A DNA stretch of 23,326 bases from VRUE01 sp035556755 (GTDB taxonomy: Bacteria > Actinomycetota > Thermoleophilia > Solirubrobacterales > 70-9): assembly GCA_035556755.1 (NCBI GenBank), contig DATMEP010000105.1, positions 1 through 23,326 of the forward strand. The letters are read 5' to 3'. The stretch's first letter is position 1. Each line of letters opens with the position of its first letter. Shown here in pieces: positions 1 to 8,463 of the stretch. The position numbers and the translations under genes were made by a program. The notes below the pieces were generated by a model. It searched no databases. It worked only from the letters and a program-made list of their open reading frames with translations, and had not been told where the DNA came from.

Positions 1-1
1 G

Positions 2-1042
2 CGGCTCGCCGCTCTGGTCGCCGAGGCCGGCCTCGATCGCCTCCTGGTCACCGATCTGACCAACGTCCGCTACCTGACCGGGTTCGGCGGCACCAACGGC
101 GCCTGCGTCTGCGGGCCGGACACGCGCCTCCTCCTCACCGACTTCCGCTACACCGAGCGAGCCGAAGCGGAGGTCGACGGCTGGGAGGTGGTGACGATCT
201 CCGACGACTGGCTGGGCGGGATCGGCCAGCGCCTCGCGGGCAGGGTCGGCTTCGAGGACGACCACGTCTCGGTGCGGCTGCTGGAGAAACTGCGCGGGAA
301 ACTGCCCGACGGCGTCGAGCTCGTCGCCGCCGGGGGTGCGGTCGAGAAGCTGCGCCGGGTCAAGGACGCGGCCGAGCTGGAGGCGATCGCCGCCGCCGCC
401 GAGCTGGCCGACGAGGTCTGGCGCTGGAGCATCGAGCGGGGCCTGGCGGGCCGCAGCGAGCGCGACGTGGCCCGCGCCGCGGAGGCGCGGATCCGCGAGC
501 TGGGGGGAGACCCGTCCTTCCCGACGATCGTCGCGGCGGGGCCGAACGGCGCCCTGCCGCACGCCGAGCCTGGCGAGCGCGAGATCGGCATCGGCGAGCT
601 GGTCGTCTTCGACATGGGCGCGCTCCTCGACGGCTACTGCTCCGACGGCACCCGCACCTACGCGACCGGCGAGCCGGGAGAGCGCGCGCGGGAGGCCTAC
701 GAGGTCGTGCGTCAGGCACAGGCGGCCGCCCTCGACGCGGTGCGCGCCGGGATCGGGGGCGAGGAGCTCGACGGCGTCGCCCGCGAGCGGATCGCAGCTG
801 CCGGCCACGGCGAGCGCTTCGGCCACGGGCTGGGCCACGGCGTGGGTCTGGAGGTGCACGAGGCGCCGCGCGTCTCGCCCCGCTCCGAGGACGTCCTCGC
901 GGCAGGCGAAGTGGTGACGATCGAGCCCGGCGTCTACCTGCCGGGCGAACTGGGGGTGCGGATCGAGGATCTGATCGTCGTCACCGAGACCGGCTGCCGC
1001 AACCTCAGCGGCCTGCCGAAGGACCTGCAGCTGGTCGAGTAG
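2..1042 (+). CDS. pepQ: Xaa-Pro dipeptidase/aminopeptidase (M24B), 5' partial
   Basis: Cytosolic metallopeptidase that removes or cleaves residues before proline; belongs to the pita-bread M24 fold. The open frame runs in from the left edge, so the start codon is outside the window; 346 codons are visible against a usual 350-370, so perhaps only 10-20 residues are missing. The N-terminal creatinase-like domain includes TNVRYLTGF and LLLTDFRYTERAE. The catalytic domain shows the expected metal ligands: FDMGALLDGYCSDGTRT supplies the two Asp, GHGLGHGVGLEVHE supplies His, and EPGVY and RIED supply the Glu residues. All five ligands appear intact, so the enzyme should be active. In many actinobacteria this gene lies directly before efp; here four genes intervene. 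The exact substrate (dipeptide versus longer peptide) cannot be told from sequence alone. Confidence 0.93.
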   Translation, partial: RLAALVAEAGLDRLLVTDLTNVRYLTGFGGTNGACVCGPDTRLLLTDFRYTERAEAEVDGWEVVTISDDWLGGIGQRLAGRVGFEDDHVSVRLLEKLRGKLPDGVELVAAGGAVEKLRRVKDAAELEAIAAAAELADEVWRWSIERGLAGRSERDVARAAEARIRELGGDPSFPTIVAAGPNGALPHAEPGEREIGIGELVVFDMGALLDGYCSDGTRTYATGEPGERAREAYEVVRQAQAAALDAVRAGIGGEELDGVARERIAAAGHGERFGHGLGHGVGLEVHEAPRVSPRSEDVLAAGEVVTIEPGVYLPGELGVRIEDLIVVTETGCRNLSGLPKDLQLVE

Positions 1043-1086
1043 GTGCAGGGCCAAAGTCGGCGGCGGGCGGCGCCGATGCGTGTCCG

Positions 1087-2133
1087 GTGAACGCCGCCTT
1101 CCACCACGAGTCGTTCCTGGCCAACCGCGACGAAGCGCGCCGCGAGCGCCTGCTCGACATGCAGACGCGGCTGCGGCCCTACCGGGCGGCTTGCTTCGCG
1201 ATCCTCGCCCTCGCGTTTGCCGCGAGCGGTGCGGGGAGAGGCTGGTGGTGGATCGCCGGGCTCGTCGTCGGCTTTGGGGGGTCCCTGGTGGCCGACCGCT
1301 TCATGCGGGCCAGCAGCCATCCGGGCGTGTGGGCGGCGACCTCCTGGGGCATCCTGCCGCTGCTGCTCGCCGACGCCGTCGTCGCCAGCGGGGGAGCGGG
1401 GAGCCCGCTGCTGATGTGGTTCGCCCTGCCCGCGGTGGCCCTCGTAGCGCGCTTCTCGCCACGCGGGATTGCGCTGGGGACCGCTTTCATCTTCGCCCTG
1501 ATGCTGGCCAGCACGGTCGGCTTCGACCCGGCCGTCGCGTCCGCGCATCGCCAGGAGCTGATCGCCGCCACCGCGCTCGTCCTCATCACCGTGATCCTCT
1601 CCGGCGCCCTGGTCGAGTCCGACCGGGCCTATCGGCACCGCTCCACCCTCGACCCGCTCACCGGTCTCTTCAACCGGACCGCCCTGGAGCAGCGTCTCGC
1701 CGAGCTCGACGGACGCTCCAGCGGCGGGGAGGGGCGGCGCTCCTACGCGCTCCTGCTCTGCGATCTCGACCATTTCAAGCGGGTCAACGACCGGCTCGGG
1801 CATGCCGCCGGCGACGCCGTCCTGCGCGAGGTGGCCGCGACGATGCGCGCGGCGCTGCGGGCCGGCGACTCGATCTACCGGATCGGCGGCGAGGAGATCG
1901 TCGTCGTCCTGCCGGGTGCCGGCCAGGAGGACGCGGTCGGGGTCGGCGAGCGGCTGCGCCAGGCCGTGAGGGATTGCCGCCCCGCCGGGATGGAGGTGAC
2001 GCTGAGCATCGGCGTCGCCGTCTCGCCGGGCGGTCCGCTCGACACCGACGACCTGATCGGCCGTGCCGATGCCGCGCTCTACGCGGCCAAGGCCGACGGC
2101 CGCGACCGGGTCATGGTCAGTAGCGACAACTGA
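1087..2133 (+). CDS. Membrane-anchored diguanylate cyclase (GGDEF)
   Basis: Probably makes the second messenger cyclic di-GMP from two GTP. The protein has 348 residues. Residues about 30-180 are strongly hydrophobic with five to six likely membrane segments and no recognisable periplasmic sensor domain. A GGDEF domain follows from about residue 185 (STLDPLTGLFNRTAL, then CDLDHFKRVNDRLGHAAGD). The active site is GGEEI at residues 267-271, an accepted active variant. The product-binding inhibitory site RxxD is present as RAGD at 258-261, in the same spacing as PleD, so feedback inhibition is expected. The start is GTG at 1087, 44 bases after the pepQ stop; no clear ribosome-binding site is visible. 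No EAL domain or c-di-GMP effector is encoded nearby. Confidence 0.9.
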   Translation: MNAAFHHESFLANRDEARRERLLDMQTRLRPYRAACFAILALAFAASGAGRGWWWIAGLVVGFGGSLVADRFMRASSHPGVWAATSWGILPLLLADAVVASGGAGSPLLMWFALPAVALVARFSPRGIALGTAFIFALMLASTVGFDPAVASAHRQELIAATALVLITVILSGALVESDRAYRHRSTLDPLTGLFNRTALEQRLAELDGRSSGGEGRRSYALLLCDLDHFKRVNDRLGHAAGDAVLREVAATMRAALRAGDSIYRIGGEEIVVVLPGAGQEDAVGVGERLRQAVRDCRPAGMEVTLSIGVAVSPGGPLDTDDLIGRADAALYAAKADGRDRVMVSSDN

Positions 2134-2137
2134 GCGG

Positions 2138-2182
2138 TGAGTTCGCGTTTGGTCTCGCTATCCGCGAGTTAAAGCGAACTCA
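2138..2182. terminator. Bidirectional hairpin between convergent genes
   Basis: Arms TGAGTTCGC (2138-2146) and GCGAACTCA (2174-2182) pair perfectly. TTT/AAA pairs continue inward past one bulged G, and an inner CTCGC/GCGAG stem (2154-2158 with 2164-2168) stacks in the loop. It starts 5 bases after the stop of the cyclase, and its right arm contains the stop codon of the convergent M42 gene, so it can serve both strands. There is no long U tract on either side. Confidence 0.75.
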
Positions 2183-3229
2183 GCGGCTGAGGTCGACGCC
2201 GGCCCGCAGCCGCGCCGCGAAGGCGGCGATCAGCTCGATCGTCGCCTCGACGTCGGCCAGGTCGACCATCTCGACCGGGGAGTGCATGTAGCGGAGCGGG
2301 ATCGAGACGAGCCCGGTCGGGATCCCGGAGCGCGAGATCTGGATCGCGTCGGCATCGGTGCTGGTGCTGCGGCCGCTGGCGGCGATCGTGTGCTCGATCC
2401 CGGCCTCCTCCGCAGTCTCGACCAGCAGCTCGAAGACCTTCGGCGAGAGGGTCGAGCCGCGCCCGATCGCCGGGCCGGACCCGAGCGGGTGCTCGCCGAT
2501 CTGCTTGGTCTCGATCCCGGGCGCGTCGGTGGCGTGGGTGACGTCGATCGCGACCGCCAGGTCCGGTCGCACCTCGAAGGCCGAGGTCCTCGCCCCGAAC
2601 AGGCCGATCTCCTCCTGGACCGCGGCGATCGCGGCGAAGCTGCCGCTCAGCGAGTCGCGCTCGTGGCAGCGGCGCAGCGCCTCCAGCGCCACGTAGGCGC
2701 CGAGCCGGTTGTCCATCGCGCGGGAGACGAGGCGCTCGCCGGCGAGGGCGACCGGCTCGGCGGCGATGGTCACCGGGTCGCCGATCCGGACCATCGCGGC
2801 GGCCTCGTCGCGGTCGGCGGCGCCGACGTCGACGTGGAGGCCTTTCAGCTCGACGACCTTTTTGCGCTGGTCGGGGTCTAGGAGGTGGATCGGCTTGCGA
2901 CCGACCACGCCGGGCACGAGGCCGTCGCGGGTCCGCACCTCGACCCGCTGCCCGACCAGGATCTGCGGGTCCCAGCCGCCGATCGGCGAGAACCAGAGGA
3001 AGCCCTTCTCGTCGATGTGGGTGATGACGAGGCCGATCTCGTCGATGTGCCCGACCACCGCCAGCAGCGGCTCGGCCTCGCCAAGCCGGGCGATCGAGGA
3101 GCCGAGGCCGTCGCTGGACAGCGAGGCGAAGGAAGCTTCCTCACGCCAGATCGTCGCTGCCGGCTCCTCGTGCCCCGACGGCGCCGCCGTTCGGAGGAGC
3201 TTGTCGAGTAGTTGGGGGATCCTGGCCAT
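2180..3229 (-). CDS. M42 family metallopeptidase (glutamyl aminopeptidase/endoglucanase-like)
   Basis: Cytosolic dinuclear metal aminopeptidase of 349 residues, usually forming a large dodecameric shell that trims peptides released by the proteasome or other proteases. Expected metal and catalytic residues are visible in order: GHIDEIG (His, Asp), MDNRLG (bridging Asp), QEEIG (catalytic Glu and ligand Glu), AIDVTH (Asp) and YMHSPVE (His). An ATG exists 16 codons upstream at 3277, but the family N-terminus MARIPQLLDKLLRTAAPSG begins at 3229, which I chose. The gene is convergent with the diguanylate cyclase and shares a hairpin terminator with it. Substrate preference is not deducible; older annotations call this family cellulase M, which is unlikely to be its role. 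Confidence 0.92.
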   Translation of the reverse strand: MARIPQLLDKLLRTAAPSGHEEPAATIWREEASFASLSSDGLGSSIARLGEAEPLLAVVGHIDEIGLVITHIDEKGFLWFSPIGGWDPQILVGQRVEVRTRDGLVPGVVGRKPIHLLDPDQRKKVVELKGLHVDVGAADRDEAAAMVRIGDPVTIAAEPVALAGERLVSRAMDNRLGAYVALEALRRCHERDSLSGSFAAIAAVQEEIGLFGARTSAFEVRPDLAVAIDVTHATDAPGIETKQIGEHPLGSGPAIGRGSTLSPKVFELLVETAEEAGIEHTIAASGRSTSTDADAIQISRSGIPTGLVSIPLRYMHSPVEMVDLADVEATIELIAAFAARLRAGVDLSR

Positions 3230-3307
3230 CGCGAAGGCAGCAGTATGTCGAGTCGAACCGAGGCCCGCTCTCTGCACTCGACAGCGTTGCAGGTGGTTGC
3301 TGCCGGC

Positions 3308-3793
3308 TCAGCTGAAGCGGGAGCGGCCGAGCCGGCACTCGCGGAAGCCGAAGGCGAAGCTGACGTTGTTGGCGGCGTTGCCGCTCTTTTCCGCACGGAT
3401 CGATTCGTGCGTCGCCTCCAGCTTTTTGCCTTCCTTGTAGAGCTTGCCCGTTTTCCCGAGTCGCGTCTTGACGATCCGCAGGAATTTGAACCACTTCTGC
3501 AGCTTGGTCTCGTCGGCTGGGGGCCGCGGCACGGCGGCCAGCTGGCGGATCGTCGCGCCGAACCGGCTCGAGGCTTCGATCAGCTGGCGGCCTGCCAGCG
3601 TCAGCTTCCCCTCGTTGATGTTGTCTTTCGTCCCGCCGAGGATCTGTTCGCCGGCGGCTTTGTCGCGCTCGCAGATCGGTTCGACCTGCGCCGCGTAGCC
3701 TTCCCGCGTCTGTTCTTGGGCGCCCGCGGCAGGCACCGCGACGGCAAGCATCGCAAGCGCTATCGCGGCAACTGTTCCCGGCGTTCTCTTCAT
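3308..3793 (-). CDS. Small secreted hypothetical protein, two conserved-looking Cys
   Basis: 161 residues. The first ~26 form a classical signal peptide: MKR, a hydrophobic core, and an A-G-A end followed by QEQT, so cleavage near residue 25 is expected. The mature part is helical and charged, with exactly two cysteines, one early (VEPICERD) and one near the C-terminus (FRECRL), which could form a disulfide outside the membrane. I do not recognise a named family; similar small exported proteins of this layout are common in Thermoleophilia as far as I know. An AGGGGG ribosome-binding site lies just before the ATG. It is divergent from the membrane protein at 3845, and the ~50-bp gap must hold both promoters. 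Confidence 0.72.
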   Translation of the reverse strand: MKRTPGTVAAIALAMLAVAVPAAGAQEQTREGYAAQVEPICERDKAAGEQILGGTKDNINEGKLTLAGRQLIEASSRFGATIRQLAAVPRPPADETKLQKWFKFLRIVKTRLGKTGKLYKEGKKLEATHESIRAEKSGNAANNVSFAFGFRECRLGRSRFS

Positions 3794-3830
3794 CGTTCCC
3801 CCTGGCTTCGAAGGTAGAGAGTACCGCGGC

Positions 3831-3836
3831 TAGGAT
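3831..3836 (+). promoter_or_regulatory. Candidate -10 hexamer TAGGAT, leaderless start
   Basis: TAGGAT lies 8 bases before the GTG at 3845, where an actinobacterial TANNNT -10 box would place the transcript start at the start codon. There is no Shine-Dalgarno sequence in the gap. No convincing -35 box was seen. Confidence 0.5.
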
Positions 3837-3844
3837 GCCCCGCC

Positions 3845-5716
3845 GTGGGCGACTCCTCGATCTGGGCCCGGCAGCTGCAGTCCACGTGGTTGCTGGGCGC
3901 CCTCGTCGCCCTGCTGGGGTGGAGGGTGGGGATGAACCCGCCCACGGTCGGCCTCGACGTCAGCTGGAACGCCGGCCTGACGATGGCGGTCAGGGACGGT
4001 CTCCAGTCGGGCAGCGACGTCGTCTTCTCCTACGGCCCGCTCGGCTTCCTGCAGGGGCAGAGCATCTGGTACACCGACCTGTCGCTGCTGGCCTTCGCTT
4101 ACTCGGCGACGCTCTACATCGCCCTCTGCACCGCGCTGGTCTGGACGTTGCGGCGGACGCTGCCGCTCCTCCCAGCGGTCCTGATCGCATTCCTCGTCTC
4201 GGTGCTCCCCCTGCTCGAGCAGGCGCTGGTGGTGCCGGTGCTGATCTGCATGGGAGCGCTTGCGCGCGAGCGCTCGGAGAGGACCGTCACCCTGCTGGCG
4301 ATCGGCGGCGCCTCGTTCGGCGCCCTCGAGGCGCTGGTCAAGCTCTCGACCGGTCCCCTCGTCGCGATCTTCTTCCTCGTCGCCCTGATCGGGCTGCGGG
4401 CATGCTGGTGGCAGATCCTCGGCTTCCTCGCGCTCTTCGGTGCCGAGGTCCTGCTCCTCTGGCTGGCCACCGGGCAGAGCCTCTCCGCCATTCCCGACTT
4501 CCTCCGGAACACCATGGAGATCGTCTCCGGCTACAGCGAAGCGATGCCGAGGCTCGTCGACGTGCCGGCCTGGCAGGTTGACGTGGCGACGTTCGGCGCC
4601 GCTCTGGTGGCGATCGGCCTGGTGGTCGTGGCCGCGCGCGGCGCGTACCCGAGCGAGCGGACCCGCTGGGCGGGCGTCGCCCTGATCGGCGTCGCCGCCT
4701 TCGCCACCTACAAGCAGGGAGTCGTCAGGGCCGACGCCGGGCACCTCAGCCTCTTCTTCTCGACCGCCTGCGTCCTCTGGATAGCCATTCCCTGGGACAG
4801 GGCCCGCTGGCACTGGCTGCTGGCCGGCGTCGTGGCGATCGGGATCGTCGGCATCCCGGTCCGGGCCCCGGGCCCGACCGGGCTCAACGTGGTCGACAAC
4901 GTCGAGTTCGCCAGGGACCAGTTCCTCTCGCTGACCAGTGCGTCGCGGCGGGCGGAGCTGAGGGACGCGGGGCGCGACTCGATGAAGGGGGTCTACCGCC
5001 TCGATCGCCCGGCCCTGGCGGCGCTGCGGGGGCGTTCGGTGGCAGTCGACCCCTGGGAGATCGCGGCAATCTGGGCCTACGACTTCGAGTGGGCCCCGCT
5101 GCCGGTGATCCAGAACTACTCGGCGTACACGGCGCGGCTCGACCGCCTCAACGCCGCCGAGGTCGAGAACCCCGGGGGGCCGGAGCGGATCCTGCGCGAG
5201 AACCCGGCGCTCGTCTACCCGGAGTTCCCGACGCGCAGCATCGACAACCGCTTCCCGGGCTGGGACCCGCCCGCGCAGGCGCGGGCGACCATCTGCCACT
5301 TCGCCCCCCTGTACACCTCCGATCGCTGGCAGGTGCTGGGGAGGGTCCCGAACAGGTGCAGCCGCCCGCAGCTGGTTCGCTCGGTCGATGCCGGCTACGG
5401 GGAGACGCTGCCGGTGCCCGCCCCGGGTCGCGACGAGGTGGTCTTCGCCCGTATCGAGGGGGTCGAGGTGGGGGGGTTCGAACGGCTCCTCAGCGTCTTC
5501 GTGCGAGCCAGGACGCGGCACGCGGTGCTCAACGGCGATCGCAGCTACCGGCTGGTCCCCGGCACGGCGGCAAACGGTCTCCTGCTCCGCGGCAGCGAGC
5601 GCATCGGCGGCAGCGGCGCCTTCGCGCAGATACCCGGTGCGAAGACGATCGAGGTGACGGGCGCGAGCGGCGACCTGCGCTTCGACTTCTTCCGCATGCG
5701 CGTCGGCGACGGTTAG
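3845..5716 (+). CDS. Large polytopic membrane protein, possibly GT-C glycosyltransferase-like
   Basis: 623 residues. The first ~350 contain about nine to ten hydrophobic segments; the last ~270 are a soluble, probably extracytoplasmic domain. The first external loop carries VGLDVSWNAGLTMAVRDG followed by VVFSYGPLGFLQ. A 'YGPLGFL' loop after an acidic residue occurs in uncharacterised bacterial membrane proteins, and the overall layout (acidic first loop, many helices, large C-terminal domain) resembles GT-C lipid-linked sugar transferases. That is an inference from shape, not from a catalytic motif I can confirm. The C-terminal half is beta-rich in look (RVVPG/GLLLRGSERIGG-type segments). GTG at 3845 is chosen because of the -10 box just upstream and because the next in-frame starts would cut into the first membrane helix. 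The stop overlaps the -10 box of efp. Confidence 0.75.
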   Translation: MGDSSIWARQLQSTWLLGALVALLGWRVGMNPPTVGLDVSWNAGLTMAVRDGLQSGSDVVFSYGPLGFLQGQSIWYTDLSLLAFAYSATLYIALCTALVWTLRRTLPLLPAVLIAFLVSVLPLLEQALVVPVLICMGALARERSERTVTLLAIGGASFGALEALVKLSTGPLVAIFFLVALIGLRACWWQILGFLALFGAEVLLLWLATGQSLSAIPDFLRNTMEIVSGYSEAMPRLVDVPAWQVDVATFGAALVAIGLVVVAARGAYPSERTRWAGVALIGVAAFATYKQGVVRADAGHLSLFFSTACVLWIAIPWDRARWHWLLAGVVAIGIVGIPVRAPGPTGLNVVDNVEFARDQFLSLTSASRRAELRDAGRDSMKGVYRLDRPALAALRGRSVAVDPWEIAAIWAYDFEWAPLPVIQNYSAYTARLDRLNAAEVENPGGPERILRENPALVYPEFPTRSIDNRFPGWDPPAQARATICHFAPLYTSDRWQVLGRVPNRCSRPQLVRSVDAGYGETLPVPAPGRDEVVFARIEGVEVGGFERLLSVFVRARTRHAVLNGDRSYRLVPGTAANGLLLRGSERIGGSGAFAQIPGAKTIEVTGASGDLRFDFFRMRVGDG

Positions 5717-5719
5717 GAT
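5714..5719 (+). promoter_or_regulatory. Candidate -10 hexamer TAGGAT before efp
   Basis: TAGGAT includes the TAG stop of the preceding gene and is followed by 8 bases and the GTG of efp. The same hexamer at the same distance precedes the gene at 3845. This would give efp its own leaderless transcript. Confidence 0.5.
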
Positions 5720-5727
5720 TCGCCGCC

Positions 5728-6288
<561 letters not shown>

Positions 6289-6293
6289 TCCGA

Positions 6294-6309
6294 ATCTCCA
6301 GCTGGAGAT
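6294..6309. promoter_or_regulatory. Perfect 16-bp palindrome ATCTCCAGCTGGAGAT
   Basis: The sequence is its own reverse complement over 16 bp with no spacer. It starts 5 bases after the efp stop and lies 30 bases before the GTG of the hybrid kinase. A loop-free palindrome is a poor terminator but a good dimer-binding site, so an operator for the kinase gene is the more likely role. The 29 bases that follow are locally AT-richer (AATTATT), fitting a promoter. Confidence 0.55.
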
Positions 6310-6338
6310 AAACCGCCCGGTTCGCAATTATTCCAAGG

Positions 6339-7892
6339 GTGGGGGCTGGGGCCAGGGAGCGGATCAAGGACGACCGGGACACCCCGATACGGGATCTCGA
6401 ACTGCGGCTGAAGACGGCCGAAAGCCGCCTCGAGGAGACACAGGCACTGACCCGCGTCGGCAGCTGGGAGTGGCTGATCAAGCCCGACGGGGACTGGCGT
6501 CCCTTCTACTCGAGGGAGATGCAGCGGATCTTCGGTCGCGACCCCGATGGCCCGCCGCCGAGCAGGGAGGAGCTGGTCGGCCACGTGCATCCGGCCGACC
6601 GCGCCGACTTCGAAGCCCTGGTCGCCAGGATCCGCGTGACCCCGGGTCGGTTCGAGCACAGCTACAGGATCGTCGATCCCCAGGGCAGGGTTCGCTACAT
6701 GCAGGCTCGCGGCTTCTCGGAGGCCGACGCCAACGGCCAGCCCTGGCGCCTCCAGGGCACCACGCAGGACACCACAGAGCTGAGGGAATCCCAAGCCCAG
6801 CTCGAGCAGGCCCGGCGCATGGAGGCCATCGGTCAACTCGCCGGCGGGATGGCCCACGATTTCAACAACCTGCTGGCGGTCATCCTCAACTACGCCGAAT
6901 ACACGACCGCCACCGCCACCGACCCACAGACGCTGGAGGGCTTGAAGGAGATCGAACGGGCGGCGCTGACGGGGGCGGACCTGACCCGGCAGCTGCTGCT
7001 CTTCAGCCGTCGCGATTCCTACGAGCTGCGCTCGGTCGAACTCGCTGCTGTCGTCAATGAGACCGAGGGAATGTTGCGCCGCACGATCGGCGATCACATC
7101 GAGCTGGTGGTCGACGCGCCCTCCCGTCTTCCGGGGGCGACGCTAGGGGACGGGCAGGCACAGCAGATCCTGGTCAATCTGGTCGTCAACGCCAGGGACG
7201 CGCTGCCGCGGGGCGGCAGGATCGTCGTGACCGTTCGTGAGGTCGAAGGGGATTTAGTGCTGAGCGTCGCCGACGATGGGGTTGGAATGCCCGAGGAAGT
7301 CGCCGCGCAGGCATTCGATCCGTTCTTCACCACCAAGTCGCGAGGGAAGGGAACTGGTCTCGGCCTGGCCACCGTGTACGGGATCGCCACTCGGGTCGGG
7401 GGTCGGGTCGAGATCGAGAGCGAGCCGGGGCGGGGGACGACCGTGAGGGTGCGCCTGCCGGCGGCCACCGAGACCGTGACGGCCAAGCCGCCGCCGCGAA
7501 GGCGACCCCTGCTGCCAGCCGAATCTCGGTCGGTTCTCGTCGTCGACAACGAGGCGGCGGTGCGGACGATCGTCTCCCGCATGGTCGCCAGGCACGGCTA
7601 CCGGGTGCAGACCGCCGGTAGTGGACCCGAAGCGGAGGCGGTGCTGGAAGCCTCGGGCACCACGGTCGACCTGCTCCTCACCGACGTGCTGATGCCCGGC
7701 ATGTCGGGCAGGGAGCTGGTCGGTCGGCTGCGGACGCAGTGCCCGTCGCTGCGGGCGATCTACATGTCTGGATACACCGGCGACGAAGCGTCGCCACTGG
7801 GACCGTGGAACGACGGCGTGACGATCCTGCAGAAGCCGTTCACCGGCGATCAGCTGCTGCACGCGATCGGCGACGCACTCGCAGAGAGATAA
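6339..7892 (+). CDS. Soluble hybrid histidine kinase: PAS-HisKA-HATPase-receiver
   Basis: 517 residues, no membrane segment. A PAS domain covers about residues 38-147 (RVGSWEW, then FEHSYRIVDPQGRVRYMQARG, ending in the typical linker). The dimerisation helix follows with H-box GGMAHDFNNLLAVI, phospho-accepting His at 173. The ATPase domain has the N box (LVVNARDALP), G1 (DDGVGMP), F box (FFTTKSRGKG) and G2 (GTGLGLATV). A C-terminal receiver starts near 400 (VLVVDNEAAVR) with phospho-acceptor Asp at 449 (TDVLMPGMSG), the Thr in MSGYT and the Lys at 499 (QKPF). The receiver has DN where most have two acidic residues, which may alter Mg binding. No separate response regulator is adjacent, so the final output partner is unknown. 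It interrupts the common efp-nusB adjacency. The GTG at 6339 is the first in-frame start. Confidence 0.92.
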   Translation: MGAGARERIKDDRDTPIRDLELRLKTAESRLEETQALTRVGSWEWLIKPDGDWRPFYSREMQRIFGRDPDGPPPSREELVGHVHPADRADFEALVARIRVTPGRFEHSYRIVDPQGRVRYMQARGFSEADANGQPWRLQGTTQDTTELRESQAQLEQARRMEAIGQLAGGMAHDFNNLLAVILNYAEYTTATATDPQTLEGLKEIERAALTGADLTRQLLLFSRRDSYELRSVELAAVVNETEGMLRRTIGDHIELVVDAPSRLPGATLGDGQAQQILVNLVVNARDALPRGGRIVVTVREVEGDLVLSVADDGVGMPEEVAAQAFDPFFTTKSRGKGTGLGLATVYGIATRVGGRVEIESEPGRGTTVRVRLPAATETVTAKPPPRRRPLLPAESRSVLVVDNEAAVRTIVSRMVARHGYRVQTAGSGPEAEAVLEASGTTVDLLLTDVLMPGMSGRELVGRLRTQCPSLRAIYMSGYTGDEASPLGPWNDGVTILQKPFTGDQLLHAIGDALAER

Positions 7893-7906
7893 GCGAAGAT
7901 ACGCCC

Positions 7907-8287
7907 ATGCGCCGTTCCGATCAACGCCGCGACGCCGTATTCGCCTGCTATCAGCGTGAGGTGACCGGGCGGCCGCTGGCCGAGCTGGTCGCCGACTCGC
8001 GACCGTTCACGCGGGAGCTGGCCGAAGGTGTCGAGGCCCACCGCGAGGAGCTCGACGCGGTCATCGGCCGCCACTCGAGGGGCTGGGAGCTGGAGCGGAT
8101 CGCGCCGCTGGAGCGCTGCGTGATGCGGGTGGCGCTGTACGAGATGGAGCACAGCGACGACGTGCCGGACGAGGTGGCGATCGACGAGGCGGTCGAGATC
8201 GCCAAGGAGTACTGCGGCGCCGGTGCCCCCGCCTTCGTCAACGGTGTCCTCGGTGCCGCGGTGCGCGAGCGGGAGGGGGCGCGATGA
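7907..8287 (+). CDS. nusB: Transcription antitermination factor NusB
   Basis: Small all-helical RNA-binding protein that pairs with NusE (S10) on boxA of rRNA leaders. 126 residues, close to the usual 130-140. Family features: the basic N-terminus RRSDQRRDAVFACYQRE, the central WELERIAPLERCVMRVALYEM and the C-terminal EIAKEYCGAGAPAFVNGVLG. The ATG at 7907 matches the family N-terminus; an upstream in-frame start would lie inside the kinase gene. GAAGAT six bases before the ATG may be a -10 box. The stop overlaps the next start as ATGA. Confidence 0.95.
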   Translation: MRRSDQRRDAVFACYQREVTGRPLAELVADSRPFTRELAEGVEAHREELDAVIGRHSRGWELERIAPLERCVMRVALYEMEHSDDVPDEVAIDEAVEIAKEYCGAGAPAFVNGVLGAAVREREGAR

Positions 8288-8463
8288 GCCGGCTGCGTGA
8301 GATCTCCACCCGGCTCAGCGCGATCGCGGCCGAGCTGGAGGGCTCGGAGGCGAGCGACGAGCGCGCGGCCGAGCTGGCCCGGGAGGCGGCGGAGCTTTCC
8401 TCGGAGGCGGTCGAGGAGGCAAACCGGCGGATCCGCGAGTCGCAGGACAGAGACCGCGGGTGA
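8284..8463 (+). CDS. 59-residue coiled-coil protein in xseB position (candidate exonuclease VII small subunit)
   Basis: Short ORF, ATG start overlapping the nusB stop by 4 bp, and ending by overlapping the GTG of ispA, so it is coupled on both sides. The product is almost wholly charged helix: an N-terminal LREISTRLSAIAAELE, then EEA/AEL heptads. Exonuclease VII small subunits have the same size and two-helix layout (LEEIVxxLE...LELxxxG), and xseB sits just before ispA in very many bacteria. However, the conserved second-helix signature (EEGxxLxxxC) is not clearly present and no xseA is adjacent. It could be a diverged xseB or an unrelated coiled coil that took its place. That the frame is translated is well supported by the double overlap; the function is not. 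Confidence 0.6.
   Translation: MSRLREISTRLSAIAAELEGSEASDERAAELAREAAELSSEAVEEANRRIRESQDRDRG

Noticed and set aside
3830..5521. 563-codon antisense frame under the large membrane protein
   Set aside because: Its composition (Asp, Arg, Gln, Pro repeats) is that of a shadow frame; no motif, no start signals.
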